Positions 1 through 9,132 are shown, counted from the first letter of the stretch. The stretch is 64,000 bases of DNA from Alphaproteobacteria bacterium (GCA_025359785.1 JANYET010000026.1:124001-188000); one strand, 5' to 3'. Numbers and translations: made by a program. The notes: generated from the sequence alone by a model not told the origin.

Positions 1-144
1 CCGCACCACGAAGGCCGCGAACAGGCGGCTGTCGGCGCGGAAGCGGAAGCCCTTGGAGCCCGGATCGGCGATCTCATCCAGCGCGCAGAGGCGCAGGCCG
101 GCGGCTGGCCTGGCCGGATTGTGGGTGTCGCTAGAGTGCGCCAA
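1..144 (-). CDS. Rieske-like [2Fe-2S] protein, N-terminal part (cut by window edge)
   Basis: Open frame of 48 codons running off the left edge. A TTG at 144 overlaps the end of the upstream yciI gene by 14 bases, but the start is uncertain. The readable residues (LCALDEIADPGSKGFRF, then RLFAAFVVR) look like the N-terminal strand region of small Rieske-type ferredoxins or nitrite-reductase small-subunit-like proteins. The Cys-His cluster motifs would lie beyond the edge, so the family call is an inference. It is the last gene of the minus-strand run tsaD-gpsA-yciI-this gene. Confidence 0.45.
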   Translation of the reverse strand, partial: MAHSSDTHNPARPAAGLRLCALDEIADPGSKGFRFRADSRLFAAFVVR

Positions 145-415
145 TGGAGGCCCGGAAACCGCGGATTTCGACCCGGCCGAACACCCCGGCCGTCTGGTAG
201 GGGTCGGCGGCGTTGAAGGCTTCGGCCGCCGCGCGGTCTTCGACGTCCAGGATGAACAGCGAGCCGGCCATGGCGTCGGCCGCGTCCAGCATTGGTCCGG
301 CCAGCTTCACGACGCCGGCGGTCTCCCGGACATAGGCCAGGTGCGCCTCGCGGGTGGCCATCCGCAGCGCGAGGCAATCGGGTTTATCGAAACAGGCCAG
401 CATGAAGAGCGCCAT
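131..415 (-). CDS. YciI-family (YCII domain) protein
   Basis: 94-aa protein spanning one complete YCII domain (dimeric alpha/beta ferredoxin-like barrel). Family hallmarks are the N-terminal strand FMLACFDKPD, the segment REAHLAYVRE with the conserved histidine, and DPYQTAGVF (the D-P-Y/F turn). Members are small cytoplasmic proteins, some with dechlorinase or muconolactone-isomerase-like folds, and most have no assigned reaction. It starts 3 bases after the gpsA stop codon, so it is probably cotranscribed with gpsA and tsaD. Specific substrate unknown. Confidence 0.85.
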   Translation of the reverse strand: MALFMLACFDKPDCLALRMATREAHLAYVRETAGVVKLAGPMLDAADAMAGSLFILDVEDRAAAEAFNAADPYQTAGVFGRVEIRGFRASIGAL

Positions 416-418
416 CGT

Positions 419-1426
419 CTATTCCTCGCGAAGGGGTCGGGAAAGCAGGCCACGGATCGCCTGGTCGACGCCGACCTCGCCGGCCAGGATGGCGGCGGTG
501 GCCTCGCAGATCGGCACATCGACGCCAAGCTTTTTCGCCAGTTGCCGCACGGCCGGCGCGGAGGCGACGCCCTCAGCCACCGACAGCTTGCCGGCCAGGG
601 CCTCCTGCAGCGTCTGGCCGCGGCCGAGCGCCAGGCCGACGCTCATGTTGCGCGACTGCGGGCTGGAACAGGTGAGCACCAGGTCGCCCAGGCCACAGAG
701 TCCCGCAACGGTCTCGGCCTCGCCGCCCAGGGCGACGGCCAGCCGGGTTAGTTCGGAAAAGCCGCGGGTGATCAGCGCGGCGTGCGCGCTGCGGCCCAGG
801 CCCCGGCCCTCGACGATGCCGCAGGCGATGGCCAGCACGTTCTTCACCGCGCCGCCGGCCTCGGCGCCGATCATGTCGGTGGCGAAGTAGGGCCGGAAGC
901 TCGGCGTGGCGATCAGCTCCGCCAGATCCTCGGCGCAACCGGGATCGGGGCAGGCCAGCGTCACGGCGGTCGGCAGGCCCCGGGCCACTTCGCCGGCGAA
1001 ACTGGGTCCGGAGAGCACGGCGGGCGCGGCGTGCGGGATGGTCTCGGCCAGCACCTGGGTCATCAGCTTCAGCGAGCCCTGCTCGACCCCCTTGGCGCAG
1101 AGCAGGATCTGCAGGCCCTGGCGCGCATGCGGCGCGAAAGCCATCAGCGTCGCGCGCAGGTGCTGGGCCGGCGTCACGGCCAGCACGATGTCGCTGCCGG
1201 CCAGGTCGGCGAAGTCGCCGGTGGCGCGGATCGAGGGGTCCAGCGCGATGCCCGGCAGGAAGCTGGTATTCTCGTGGCGGGCGTTCACCGAGGCCACCAC
1301 GTCGGCCTCGCGCGCCCACAGCGTCGTCGCAAGGCCCGCCCGCGCGCAGACCTGGGCGAGCGCCGTGCCCCAGGCGCCGCCGCCGATCACGCCAGCTTTT
1401 TTCGCAAGTGGGGCTTTCTTGCTCAT
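419..1426 (-). CDS. gpsA: glycerol-3-phosphate dehydrogenase [NAD(P)+]
   Basis: 335-aa cytoplasmic enzyme that reduces dihydroxyacetone phosphate to sn-glycerol 3-phosphate for phospholipid synthesis. The N-terminal Rossmann motif [10 protein letters not shown] is at about residues 15-24. It is followed by [11 protein letters not shown], the catalytic-lysine segment [10 protein letters not shown], and the C-terminal helical signature GLGDLVLTC. The ATG at 1426 was chosen because it overlaps the tsaD stop codon (ATGA) and gives the usual family length. A longer in-frame reading through tsaD is spurious. Part of the tsaD-gpsA-yciI transcription unit. Confidence 0.96.
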   Translation of the reverse strand: MSKKAPLAKKAGVIGGGAWGTALAQVCARAGLATTLWAREADVVASVNARHENTSFLPGIALDPSIRATGDFADLAGSDIVLAVTPAQHLRATLMAFAPHARQGLQILLCAKGVEQGSLKLMTQVLAETIPHAAPAVLSGPSFAGEVARGLPTAVTLACPDPGCAEDLAELIATPSFRPYFATDMIGAEAGGAVKNVLAIACGIVEGRGLGRSAHAALITRGFSELTRLAVALGGEAETVAGLCGLGDLVLTCSSPQSRNMSVGLALGRGQTLQEALAGKLSVAEGVASAPAVRQLAKKLGVDVPICEATAAILAGEVGVDQAIRGLLSRPLREE

Positions 1427-2544
1427 GCTTTCGCGCCCTTGCGGCCGGGAACGTGGGTCGGGTTGGCGTTGGCCGCCGCGGCATCCAACGGCCAGCGGGG
1501 CCGTGCGGCTGCATCCAGCGGGTCGCTGATGCCCAGCGCCAGCCGTTCGGCCCCGGCCAGCGCGATCATCGCGGCGTTGTCGGTGCAATAGGCCAGCGGC
1601 GGGGCGGTGAAGGAAAAGCCGCGCGCCTCGGCGACGGCCTGCAACCGCGCGCGCACCGCCCGGTTGGCGGCGACCCCGCCGGCCACGACGAAGCGCAAGC
1701 CGTCCTGTGCGGTTTTGGGGCCCTCATGCTCGGCGGCGTAGGCGGCCATGGCGCGGTCACTGCGCTCGGCGAGCTGGGTGGCGATGGCGGCCTGGACGGT
1801 GGCGGCAAGGTCGGCGCGCTCGGTGTCGGTTGTCAGGCCCTCGGCCAGCCGCGCGGCGGCGGTCTTCAGTCCGGAGAAGGAGAAGTCGCAGTCCTTGCGG
1901 CCGAGCAGCATGCGCGGGAGCGTGAACTTGCCGGGGTCGCCGGTCTGGGCCAGGGCTTCCAGCGCCGGGCCGCCGGGATAGGGCAGGCCCAGCGTCTTGG
2001 CGATCTTGTCGAACGCCTCGCCGGCCGCGTCGTCGATGGTCGAGCCCAGGCGGCGGCAGGCCCCGATGCCCCCCACATCCAAAAGCTGGCAATGCCCGCC
2101 GGAGACCAGCAGCAGCAGGAACGGATAGCCGACCTCCGCCGCCAGCCGCGCGGAGACCGCGTGGCCCTCCAGGTGGTTGACCGCCACCAGCGGCAGGCCG
2201 CGGGCCAGCGCGATGGCCTTGCCGAACGACAGTCCCACCATCACGCCGCCGACCAGTCCCGGCCCGGCGGTCGCGGCCACGCCGGTCAGTCCCTCGAAGC
2301 CCATGCCGGCGTCGGCCAGCGCGCGCGCGGCGATGGCGTCGATGCATTCCACATGCGCGCGGGCGGCGATCTCCGGCACCACCCCGCCGAACGGTGCGTG
2401 CGCCGCGATCTGGCTGGCGATCACCGAGGACATTACCTCGACCGCGCCGTCCGGGCTCAGGCGCACGACCGCCGCCGCGGTCTCGTCGCAGCTGGTCTCC
2501 AGGCCTAGGACCACTTGGGGGACGTCGTGCGCGCTGGGGGTCAT
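1423..2544 (-). CDS. tsaD: tRNA N6-adenosine threonylcarbamoyltransferase TsaD
   Basis: 373-aa Kae1/TsaD ATPase-fold protein. It transfers the threonylcarbamoyl group to A37 of ANN-decoding tRNAs, together with TsaB/TsaE/TsaC, which are not in this window. Diagnostic features are the N-terminal [10 protein letters not shown], the metal-binding histidines H124 and H128 in NHLEGH, the SGGH stretch near residue 149, and the C-terminal nucleotide-binding [10 protein letters not shown]. Divergent from hemC with a 69-base gap that must hold both promoters. Stop/start overlap with gpsA suggests translational coupling. Confidence 0.96.
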   Translation of the reverse strand: MTPSAHDVPQVVLGLETSCDETAAAVVRLSPDGAVEVMSSVIASQIAAHAPFGGVVPEIAARAHVECIDAIAARALADAGMGFEGLTGVAATAGPGLVGGVMVGLSFGKAIALARGLPLVAVNHLEGHAVSARLAAEVGYPFLLLLVSGGHCQLLDVGGIGACRRLGSTIDDAAGEAFDKIAKTLGLPYPGGPALEALAQTGDPGKFTLPRMLLGRKDCDFSFSGLKTAAARLAEGLTTDTERADLAATVQAAIATQLAERSDRAMAAYAAEHEGPKTAQDGLRFVVAGGVAANRAVRARLQAVAEARGFSFTAPPLAYCTDNAAMIALAGAERLALGISDPLDAAARPRWPLDAAAANANPTHVPGRKGAKA

Positions 2545-2613
2545 TCGGTTGCCGGGGCGCCCCTGCTCCTGTAGCAGGCGCTCTCAGTTCCGCTCCGAGG
2601 TAGCCCTCCGCCC

Positions 2614-3606
2614 GTGACCACGCAACCGCCAGCCCCAATTCCGGCGAGAACGGGCCCGGTGCGCATCGGCGCCCGAGGGTCCAAGCTGTCGCTGGCCCAG
2701 GCCGGCCATATGCAGCGCCGGATCGCCGCGGCCCTGGGGGCTGATCCGCAGGACGCCGCCGCGGTCGAGGCGGTCGCCCCGCTGATCGTCATCACCACCA
2801 CCGGCGATCGGGTGCAGGACCGCCGGCTGCTGGAAATCGGCGGCAAGGGCATGTTCACCAAGGAGATCGAGGAGGCCCTGCTGGCGGGCCACATCGACTG
2901 CGCCGTCCACTCCCTGAAGGACATGCCGGGGCTGTTGCCCGAAGGCCTGTGCATCGCCGCCATCCCCGAGCGGGAAGATCCGCGCGACGCCTTCCTCAGC
3001 CTGAAGGCCGGGCGGGTGGAAGACTTGGCCCAGGGCGCGGTGCTGGGCACCGCCAGCCTGCGGCGTCAGGCTCAGATGCTGCACCGCCGCCCCGATCTCG
3101 ACGTCCAGATGCTGCGCGGCAACGTCGACACCCGCCTCGCCAAGCTGGAGGCCGGCGCCGCTGACGCGATCCTGCTGGCCTATGCGGGCCTCAAGCGCCT
3201 GGGCCTCGGCCACCTGCCCAAGAGCCTGATCGACCCCATCGAGTGTCCGCCGGCCCCCGGCCAGGGGGCGCTGGCCATCGAGACCCGCATCGGCGACTGC
3301 GACCTGCCCTGGGTGCAGGCGATCCGGCACGCGCCATCGACCATCGCCGTGGCCGCCGAGCGCGGCGCTCTGATGGCCTTGGAAGGCTCCTGCAAGACCG
3401 CCATCGGGGCGCATGCCTGGTTCGAAGGCGCGCATCTCAAGCTGATCGTCGAGGCGCTCTCGACCGACGGGGCCCGCCGTTTCCGCCACGCGGGCGAGGC
3501 CGACCTCACCGAACTGGCCGATCCGGAAGCCTCCGCGCGCGAGCTCGGCCTGTCCATCGGTCTCGCCGTAAAGGCCGAAGCCGGCGACGCGATCGACCTC
3601 AGCTAG
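2614..3606 (+). CDS. hemC: hydroxymethylbilane synthase (porphobilinogen deaminase)
   Basis: 330-aa cytosolic enzyme that polymerises four porphobilinogens to hydroxymethylbilane. The catalytic aspartate is D103 in HSLKDMP. The dipyrromethane cofactor attaches to C260 in LEGSCKTAIGA. The substrate-binding arginines are in TASLRRQAQ and RGNVDTR. Start is GTG at 2614, preceded by GAGGT at 2597-2601, which is rather distant. It is separated from hemD by a small minus-strand gene and a palindromic repeat, so it may be expressed apart from hemD. Confidence 0.96.
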   Translation: MTTQPPAPIPARTGPVRIGARGSKLSLAQAGHMQRRIAAALGADPQDAAAVEAVAPLIVITTTGDRVQDRRLLEIGGKGMFTKEIEEALLAGHIDCAVHSLKDMPGLLPEGLCIAAIPEREDPRDAFLSLKAGRVEDLAQGAVLGTASLRRQAQMLHRRPDLDVQMLRGNVDTRLAKLEAGAADAILLAYAGLKRLGLGHLPKSLIDPIECPPAPGQGALAIETRIGDCDLPWVQAIRHAPSTIAVAAERGALMALEGSCKTAIGAHAWFEGAHLKLIVEALSTDGARRFRHAGEADLTELADPEASARELGLSIGLAVKAEAGDAIDLS

Positions 3607-3616
3607 CGCGACCTGT

Positions 3617-3759
3617 GTTATCCCGGAAGCCGCTGCGCGGCTGTCCGGGACCTATACGCGCCGTTGACGATGGAAATGCGCGGCGGTCTTCAGGTTCAGT
3701 CTCCGAAACCTTGAGTCTATGGGTCCCGGTCTTTCGCTTGCGCGAAAACCGGGATGACG
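3617..3759. repeat. palindromic intergenic repeat, CATCCCGG type
   Basis: Ends read TTATCCCGG and CCGGGATGACG. Internal inverted segments read CCGGGACCTATA and CTATGGGTCCCGG. Each half contains its own small hairpin (GCCGCTGCGCGGC; TTCGCTTGCGCGAA). It lies between the convergent hemC and the 56-aa gene. The same architecture recurs at 16963, 30411, 40365 and 44617. Confidence 0.7.
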
Positions 3760-3779
3760 CCGTTGTGCTGCTTACGCAG

Positions 3780-3950
3780 CTACCGCGACATCCAGGGCTT
3801 GGATTTCGACGAGGACTGTTGCGCCGCGGCCTGCTCGCGCTGGAATTTGCCGCCGCGTGGCGGCTTCGGTCGGGCGGCGATCTTTTCGGTCTTCAGCCGC
3901 AGCGCGCGCTGGATCGGGGTTTCCGAGGCGGTCTCTGGGTCTTTGGACAT
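3780..3950 (-). CDS. small basic conserved hypothetical protein (56 aa)
   Basis: Short ORF with ATG at 3950 (MSKDPETASETP...). It is very rich in Lys/Arg/Pro/Gln and ends in KSKPWMSR. It resembles small proteins I recall beside hemC/hemD in Caulobacter relatives, but I cannot run a search. No membrane segment or signal peptide; the composition suggests a nucleic-acid- or ribosome-associated peptide, which is inference only. Longer in-frame readings extend antisense into hemD and are rejected. Convergent with hemC and divergent from hemD. Confidence 0.65.
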   Translation of the reverse strand: MSKDPETASETPIQRALRLKTEKIAARPKPPRGGKFQREQAAAQQSSSKSKPWMSR

Positions 3951-4052
3951 CGGCGATCCTCGGGTTTGGCGACAGGCGCAGGGCCACATATAGGGTTTGC
4001 GGAAGGTTAAGGCTCTCTCCGTTAGGGAAGATTTGGGAGCTCGGGGAATCGC

Positions 4053-4757
4053 ATGGCGCGGCGTCGGCAAAAGATCTGGATCACTCGGGCGCAACCTGGC
4101 GCGGACGCCACCGCCGAACGGGTGCGGGCGCTGGGGCATGAGGCTCTGATCGCACCGCTGCTCGCCGTGCAGGCGCTGCCGGACGTGGCGGTGGACCTGG
4201 GCGGCGTCGCGGCGTTGGCCTTCACCAGCGCCAATGGCGTCCGCGCCTTCGCCGACCTCTGCGCCGAGCGCGCGATCCGGGTGTTCGCGGTGGGCGCGGT
4301 CACCGCCCAGGCCGCCCGGGCCGCGGGGTTCAAGCTGGTGCTGTCGGCGGACGGCAATGTCGAGGCCCTGGCCGAGGGCATCGGCCAGCGGCGCGGCGAA
4401 CTGCGCGGCGCGGTGCTGCATCTGGGCGCCGCCGAACTGGCGGGCGACCTGGTGGGGGCGCTGGAGAAGCAGCGCGTCGTCGCGCGCTCGCTGACCGTCT
4501 ACGAAACCGTCCTGGCCCCCGTCGATCCGGAGGCCGTGGCCCAGCTGGTGCTGGCCGACGCGGTGCTGCTGCACTCGCCGCGCGCCGCCCAGGCGCTGGC
4601 CGCCGTCCTCAAGGCCTATCCGGCTCCGAAGCTGCGCGCGCTGGGCCTCTCCAAGGCGGTGATGAAGCCGCTGGCGCGCGCCAAGATCGGTGGGCGGGCC
4701 TACCCCTCCATGCCCCTCGAAGGGGCCCTGCTGAATCTGATAGACCGGACCCCATGA
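4053..4757 (+). CDS. hemD: uroporphyrinogen-III synthase
   Basis: 234-aa HemD-fold protein that cyclises hydroxymethylbilane to uroporphyrinogen III with D-ring inversion. Sequence identity in this family is low. The pattern here fits: ITRAQPGADATAERVRALGHEALIAP at the N-terminus, LAFTSANGVRAFAD near residue 53, the conserved VYETVL near residue 150, and HSPRAAQA in the second lobe. ATG at 4053. Its stop overlaps the next start (ATGA at 4754-4757), giving the classic alphaproteobacterial order hemD, mitofilin-like, hemY. Confidence 0.9.
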   Translation: MARRRQKIWITRAQPGADATAERVRALGHEALIAPLLAVQALPDVAVDLGGVAALAFTSANGVRAFADLCAERAIRVFAVGAVTAQAARAAGFKLVLSADGNVEALAEGIGQRRGELRGAVLHLGAAELAGDLVGALEKQRVVARSLTVYETVLAPVDPEAVAQLVLADAVLLHSPRAAQALAAVLKAYPAPKLRALGLSKAVMKPLARAKIGGRAYPSMPLEGALLNLIDRTP

Positions 4758-5677
4758 GCCTGCCGCCCGACGCCTCGGAGAGCTCCGCGCCCAAGGATCC
4801 GGCCGACTATCGGCCGAAGCCGCTGCTGGGCGCGACCTTCTGGGCGATGCTGGCGCTGATGCTGCTGTGCGTGCTGGCCGGCGTGGCGGTCGCCAACTTC
4901 GGGCCGCGCCTGTTCGGCCCCCCGCCGCGCGCGAAAATCCCTGTCGAAGCCGCTCCGAGGGAAAGCCCCGCGGCCCCGCCCGCGCCCGCGCCATCCCTGG
5001 CGCCGGGGCCGGTGTCCCAGTCCTCGCCCGACGTCGCGCGCCTCACCGCCCGGGTGGCCAGCCTGGAAGCCCAGCAGACCCACGCCTCGCAAGCCGCCGC
5101 CGCCGCGCTGGCCGCCGCCGCCGTGGTCGAGGCCACTCAGGGGACCGGCCCCTTCGTCGAGGCGCTGTCGAGCCTGCGCGCCATTTCGCCACCGTCGCCG
5201 GAGCTGCAGGCGCTGGCGCGTCTGGCCGCTGTCGGGGCCCCCAGCCGCACCGCGCTGGCCGCCAGCTTTCCCGACTACGCCGCCAGCGCCGTGAGCGCCG
5301 CGCGCGCGCCCAACAGCCAAGGCGGCGGCGACGGGGCCGGCCTGGGCGACCGGATCGTCTACGCGCTCTCCCGCGTCGTCAGCCTGCGCCGGGTGGGCGA
5401 TGTGCCCGGCGATGGCGTCGATGCGCTGCTGGCCCGCGCCGAGCGACAGATCGACGACGGCGATCTCGACCGGGCGCTCAAGACCCTCGACAAGCTGCCG
5501 GCTGGCGCGCGGGACGCCCTGGCGCCGTGGCGCGACCGGGCTGACCGCCGCGCCGAAATCGACCGCAACGCCGCGGCCCTGCGCGCCCGCGCCCTGCAGA
5601 CCCTGGCCAATGAGGCCCCGCCCAGAGAGGTCTTGCCGAGAGAGGTCTTGTCCCCAGCGGGCGGAGGCGGCGGATGA
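4754..5677 (+). CDS. mitofilin/HemX-like inner-membrane protein
   Basis: 307-aa protein. A cytoplasmic Pro/Asp/Lys-rich N-terminus is followed by one membrane span (about residues 29-52, FWAMLALMLLCVLAGVAVANF). A Pro/Ala-rich linker (about 57-95) then leads into a periplasmic Ala/Glu-rich helical region with coiled-coil potential (ARLTARVASLEAQQTHASQA). This is the layout of COG4223/mitofilin-like proteins found between hemD and hemY in alphaproteobacteria. Overlaps both neighbours by 4 bases. Biochemical role not established; a scaffold or cristae-organiser-like function is inference. Confidence 0.8.
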   Translation: MSLPPDASESSAPKDPADYRPKPLLGATFWAMLALMLLCVLAGVAVANFGPRLFGPPPRAKIPVEAAPRESPAAPPAPAPSLAPGPVSQSSPDVARLTARVASLEAQQTHASQAAAAALAAAAVVEATQGTGPFVEALSSLRAISPPSPELQALARLAAVGAPSRTALAASFPDYAASAVSAARAPNSQGGGDGAGLGDRIVYALSRVVSLRRVGDVPGDGVDALLARAERQIDDGDLDRALKTLDKLPAGARDALAPWRDRADRRAEIDRNAAALRARALQTLANEAPPREVLPREVLSPAGGGGG

Positions 5678-7212
5678 TCCGCGCCGGCCTGGTCATCCTG
5701 ATCCTTTGCGCCGCAGCCGTGGCCGCGATCGCGATGACCGGCGACGCCGGCCACGCTCAGGTCGTCTGGCTGGGCTGGCGCGCCGACATGACGGCGTCGG
5801 CCGCCGTGATCATCGTGCTGTTTGGCGCTCTGCTGGCCGCGCTGTTCTGGCGCACGGTCCTGTGGATCCTGGCCGCGCCCCAGCGCGCCGCCCGCACCCG
5901 CGCCGAAAGCCGCCGCCGCCAGGCCAACGAGGCGCTCAGCCGTGGCTTCCTGGCCGCCGCGGCGGGCGACGGGTCGGAGGCGCGCCGCCTGGCGCAGAAA
6001 GCCGCCGAACTGGCCGAGGAGACGCCGGCCCTGGTCCGGGTGCTGGCCGCCCAGGCGGCGGAAGCCGCCGGCGACGCGCCCGCCGCCCAGGCCGCCTACA
6101 CCGCCATGCTGGGCTTCCCGGAGATGCGGCTGGCCGGCCACAAGGGGCTGATGCAGCTCGCCCTGTCGCAGGGCCTGCGCGAGACCGCGCTGCGCCACGC
6201 CCAGGAGGCCTTCAACGAGACCCGCAGCGCCCGCTGGGCCTGGCGCGCCCTGCTGGAATCCCGCCTCGACGCCGCCGAATGGGGTGCGGGCCTGGAGCTG
6301 GTCAAGACAGCGCTCGACCGCAAGATCGTCCCGCCGGTCACCGCTGAGCGGGCCCGCGCCGCCCTGCTGGCAGCGCTCGCCGCCCAGCTCGAGACGTCGC
6401 GCGATCCCAAGGTCCGCGGCCAGGCGCTCGACAGCGCCGTCGAGGCCGCCAAGCTGCAGCCGGGTTTCGCGCCCGGCGTGGTGATGGCCGCGCGCCTGCT
6501 GGCCGCCGACGGCAAGGCCGGGCGCGCGACGGCAACGCTGGAGAACGCCTGGAAGACCGCGCCGCATCCGGCGCTGTGGCTGGCTTTCCGCGACCTGAAG
6601 ACCGACGAGACGCCGCGCGAACGTGGCCGGCGGCTGCTCGATCTCGCCAATCAGAACCCAGACCACCGCGAGAGCCGCATCCTGCATGTCGAGCGCGCCC
6701 TGATCGCTGGTGAGACGGCTACGGCGGCCGCCGCCATGGCCACGCTGGACACCGAGCTGCTGACCGCGCGGATCGCGGGCCTGCGCGCCCGGGTGGCTTT
6801 CGCCTGCGGCCAGCCCGACGAGGCCCGGCTGTGGCTCACCCGCGGCCTGGACGCCGCCCAGGAGCCCGACTGGTCCGATCTCGACCCCGAGGGCCGGGCC
6901 TTCGCCTATCAGGCCTCGGACTGGGCCCGGCTGGTGATCACCTATGCCGAGACCGGCGCGCTGATCCATCCGCGCTTCGAGCGCCGCGAACGCAGCTTGA
7001 GCGCGCTGCCGGACCTGCCCATCGCCTATGCCGACCGCGCCGCCTTCATTACCGAGGGCGGGTTCGATCCGGTGCTCTATCCGGTCGACGACGAAGCCTA
7101 TGGCGACGAGGATGCGGCGGAGGAAACGGCCCCCGCGCCGGCGCCCAATCGTCGGGGCGGCGGCCGCCCGGGCCGTGGCCGCTTGGCGAGCGCGCCGAGG
7201 TCCGCTAAATAG
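5674..7212 (+). CDS. hemY: HemY-like TPR membrane protein
   Basis: 512-aa protein with two N-terminal membrane spans (about residues 3-20 and 40-65) and a HemY N-terminal domain (WLGWRADMTASAAV...). Alanine-rich tetratricopeptide-like helices fill the rest, ending in a low-complexity RRGGGRPGRGR tail. HemY proteins are inner-membrane proteins linked genetically to the late heme pathway without a proven reaction; this is not the protoporphyrinogen oxidase HemY of Bacillus. Third gene of hemD-mitofilin-hemY; the start overlaps the preceding stop. Confidence 0.87.
   Translation: MIRAGLVILILCAAAVAAIAMTGDAGHAQVVWLGWRADMTASAAVIIVLFGALLAALFWRTVLWILAAPQRAARTRAESRRRQANEALSRGFLAAAAGDGSEARRLAQKAAELAEETPALVRVLAAQAAEAAGDAPAAQAAYTAMLGFPEMRLAGHKGLMQLALSQGLRETALRHAQEAFNETRSARWAWRALLESRLDAAEWGAGLELVKTALDRKIVPPVTAERARAALLAALAAQLETSRDPKVRGQALDSAVEAAKLQPGFAPGVVMAARLLAADGKAGRATATLENAWKTAPHPALWLAFRDLKTDETPRERGRRLLDLANQNPDHRESRILHVERALIAGETATAAAAMATLDTELLTARIAGLRARVAFACGQPDEARLWLTRGLDAAQEPDWSDLDPEGRAFAYQASDWARLVITYAETGALIHPRFERRERSLSALPDLPIAYADRAAFITEGGFDPVLYPVDDEAYGDEDAAEETAPAPAPNRRGGGRPGRGRLASAPRSAK
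7183..7211 (+). promoter_or_regulatory. candidate sigma-70 promoter for tRNA-Thr
   Basis: TTGGCG (7183-7188), a 17-base spacer, then TAAATA (7206-7211). It lies across the end of hemY and would start transcription about 60 bases before the tRNA gene. Pattern match only. Confidence 0.4.
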
Positions 7213-7276
7213 GCGCTCCTTCGCGGTCGGGACCGTCTCGCACCGCCGTCGGAACAGGCCCCCCGCAGGGACCAGG

Positions 7277-7352
7277 GCCGCCTTAGCTCAGCTGGTAGAG
7301 CACCGCATTCGTAATGCGGGGGTCAGGTGTTCGAGTCACCTAGGCGGCACCA
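7277..7352 (+). tRNA. tRNA-Thr(CGT)
   Basis: 76-nt cloverleaf with encoded CCA. Acceptor stem is GCCGCCT/AGGCGGC, D arm GCTC..GAGC, and anticodon stem CCGCA/TGCGG with loop TTCGTAA (anticodon CGT at 7310-7312, reading ACG). The T arm is AGGTG-TTCGAGT-CACCT. A short T run (CTTTTTC) follows at 7354-7360. Confidence 0.95.
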
Positions 7353-7461
7353 TCTTTTTCAATCTCTTAGCCGATTTCCACGGCGCTCGATTGACATTCC
7401 CCTGGGTAAAGGAAAGCTTAACCTTAAGGCCCGGTGAAGTGGCCAGCCCTGGGGGAAATTG

Positions 7462-8574
7462 ATGCGCGCTTTCGCTGTGCTTCCGCTTTGCTTTGTTCTG
7501 GCCGCTTGCGCGACGGTTGAGCCGTCGCCGTCAGCCCGACCCTTGTCGCCGGCGAACCTCGCGGCCCTTGGGCCGACCCGGGCGAGCATCACCGCTGACC
7601 AGGGCGGCGTGGGCAAGAGCTGGTTTTACACTGAGGTCAACGGCGCCGGCGCCGGCTTGGCCGGGGTGATTGGCGGCTTGATCGCCGGCGCGATTATCAA
7701 CGCCGCGCCCTCCCACCGCGCGAACCGGCAGGCCACGGAGATCGCGGAGGTGATCACCCCGGAGAGGCTGAACGAGTCGCTCGACGCCAAGTTCAAGGCG
7801 CTGACCGCCGCCCCGCAGGAGGGCAAGGTCACCTTCAGCGATGTCGTTGTGACCCAGAAGGTGCTGGCGCCGGGTGAACTCGACGACACGCTGGAGATCG
7901 CCACGAGCTACACCCTGTCAGAGGATTCCAGCGTCTTGCGGGTGATCTCAACGGCCACCTACAAGTCGGCGGCGATCCCGTACAAAACGCCGTACACCTT
8001 CAAGAAGCAGACGCCGGCTTCCGAGACCACCGGCCCGCTCTACCGGAATGTCTTCACCTACTATTCAACGCCTCTGCCTGTGCCGGTCCTTACGCCGGAG
8101 TTGAAAGAGCGGCTGGCCGCCTCGGTTCGCGACAGCATGCGCAACGAAAGCGGCGCCTTGCCGGCCGAGGGCACGGGCGAATACAAGTCGATGCTGCACG
8201 ACGTAGAGCTGGCCCAGGATGACAAGCTGAGCAGCGGTGAGAGCTCGGTCTTCCTGACCCGCGAATGGCTCAAGAACCACGGCGCCCCCTTGAAGCAGGA
8301 GATCGAGAGGGCCCACGCCTTCATCGCCAAATACGCGCTGCTGGACGTCAACCGCACCGCCATCCCGTCCCTGGAGGGAACGGACGAGTTGCTGGAAACC
8401 ACGACGGATGACCGCACCGTGCGCCGCATAGGAGCCGGTGTCGGGGCGGGATCCTACGTCTCGTCAGCCGCCAATGCCGCCACGCCGGCCACCTATGGGA
8501 ACGCGGTCGCGGTCGGCAAGGCCACCGAGGACTACGTCAACGGCCTGAAGCATCCGGCCAAGAAGGCCAAGTAG
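7462..8574 (+). CDS. putative lipoprotein with glycine-zipper segment
   Basis: 370 aa. Signal peptide ends in a lipobox LAAC with lipidated C16. A Gly/Ala-rich zipper-like stretch follows (GAGAGLAGVIGGLIAGAII, about residues 56-74), of the kind that inserts into or across membranes. The remainder is mixed alpha/beta with no family I can name. ATG at 7462 is preferred over a TTG at 7459 because GGGGGAAA lies at proper spacing. The stop overlaps the next lipoprotein's GTG (TAGTG), implying coupled translation and possibly a joint outer-membrane complex. Confidence 0.75.
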   Translation: MRAFAVLPLCFVLAACATVEPSPSARPLSPANLAALGPTRASITADQGGVGKSWFYTEVNGAGAGLAGVIGGLIAGAIINAAPSHRANRQATEIAEVITPERLNESLDAKFKALTAAPQEGKVTFSDVVVTQKVLAPGELDDTLEIATSYTLSEDSSVLRVISTATYKSAAIPYKTPYTFKKQTPASETTGPLYRNVFTYYSTPLPVPVLTPELKERLAASVRDSMRNESGALPAEGTGEYKSMLHDVELAQDDKLSSGESSVFLTREWLKNHGAPLKQEIERAHAFIAKYALLDVNRTAIPSLEGTDELLETTTDDRTVRRIGAGVGAGSYVSSAANAATPATYGNAVAVGKATEDYVNGLKHPAKKAK

Positions 8575-8990
8575 TGCGCCGCAGCCTGGTTGCCGCGGCG
8601 CTGCTCGTCTCGGGCGCGCCCCTGGCCCTGCAAGCCTGCGCGACGCCTGAGCCTGCCGTCTACGCTCCCATCGGAGAGGCGGTGCAATATGGCTATAAAG
8701 ACCGCCCCAATCCGGACGGGGGCCACACCGTGCTGGTGGTCGTGCCGCGGCAGTCTTCGCCAACCGAGGCGCGGTCGTTTTGGGATCGCCGCGCCGAGGA
8801 GCTGTGTCCCGGCGGCGTGTCCAAGCGCATCGTGTTCAGATCCGAACTTAAGGAACTCATGATTCCCGCCGGCTATGTCCAGTACAGCGCGGGCTTCGGG
8901 TCGCGCCTGGCGCTGGGCTATGAAGTCGAAGGCTACGTCTACTGCAAGGCCGCGGCGCCAGCGCCTGTCCAGGCGTCCGCCGGAGGCTGA
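8574..8990 (+). CDS. putative small lipoprotein
   Basis: 138 aa starting at GTG 8574, which shares one base with the preceding stop. N-terminal signal peptide with lipobox LQAC (C22). The mature part has a Cys pair (ELCPGG and YVYCKA) and the strands QYGYKDRPNPDGGHTV, QYSAGFGSRLALGYEVEGYVYC. Not recognised as a named family. Because of the overlap, it probably works with the larger lipoprotein upstream. Confidence 0.72.
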   Translation: MRRSLVAAALLVSGAPLALQACATPEPAVYAPIGEAVQYGYKDRPNPDGGHTVLVVVPRQSSPTEARSFWDRRAEELCPGGVSKRIVFRSELKELMIPAGYVQYSAGFGSRLALGYEVEGYVYCKAAAPAPVQASAGG

Positions 8991-9132
8991 TGTCGTCTCG
9001 AACAGCCGCCCAGAGCGCGCGGCGGGTTACCGGCTGTTAGGCCGCCGCCTATAGGTGTGTGCAACCTAACGGCCGCCTGACGCCTATCGCCAGGCCACGC
9101 CAATAATCCACACGAGCCTTCGAGGTATGATC

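Noticed and set aside
7391..7430. TTGACA upstream of the lipoprotein gene at 7462
   Set aside because: No -10 box at proper spacing (only AAGCTT/AGCTTA), so I do not list it as a promoter.
7028..7462. Open frame covering hemY 3' end and tRNA-Thr
   Set aside because: Overlaps hemY in another frame and the tRNA; no start signal or domain.
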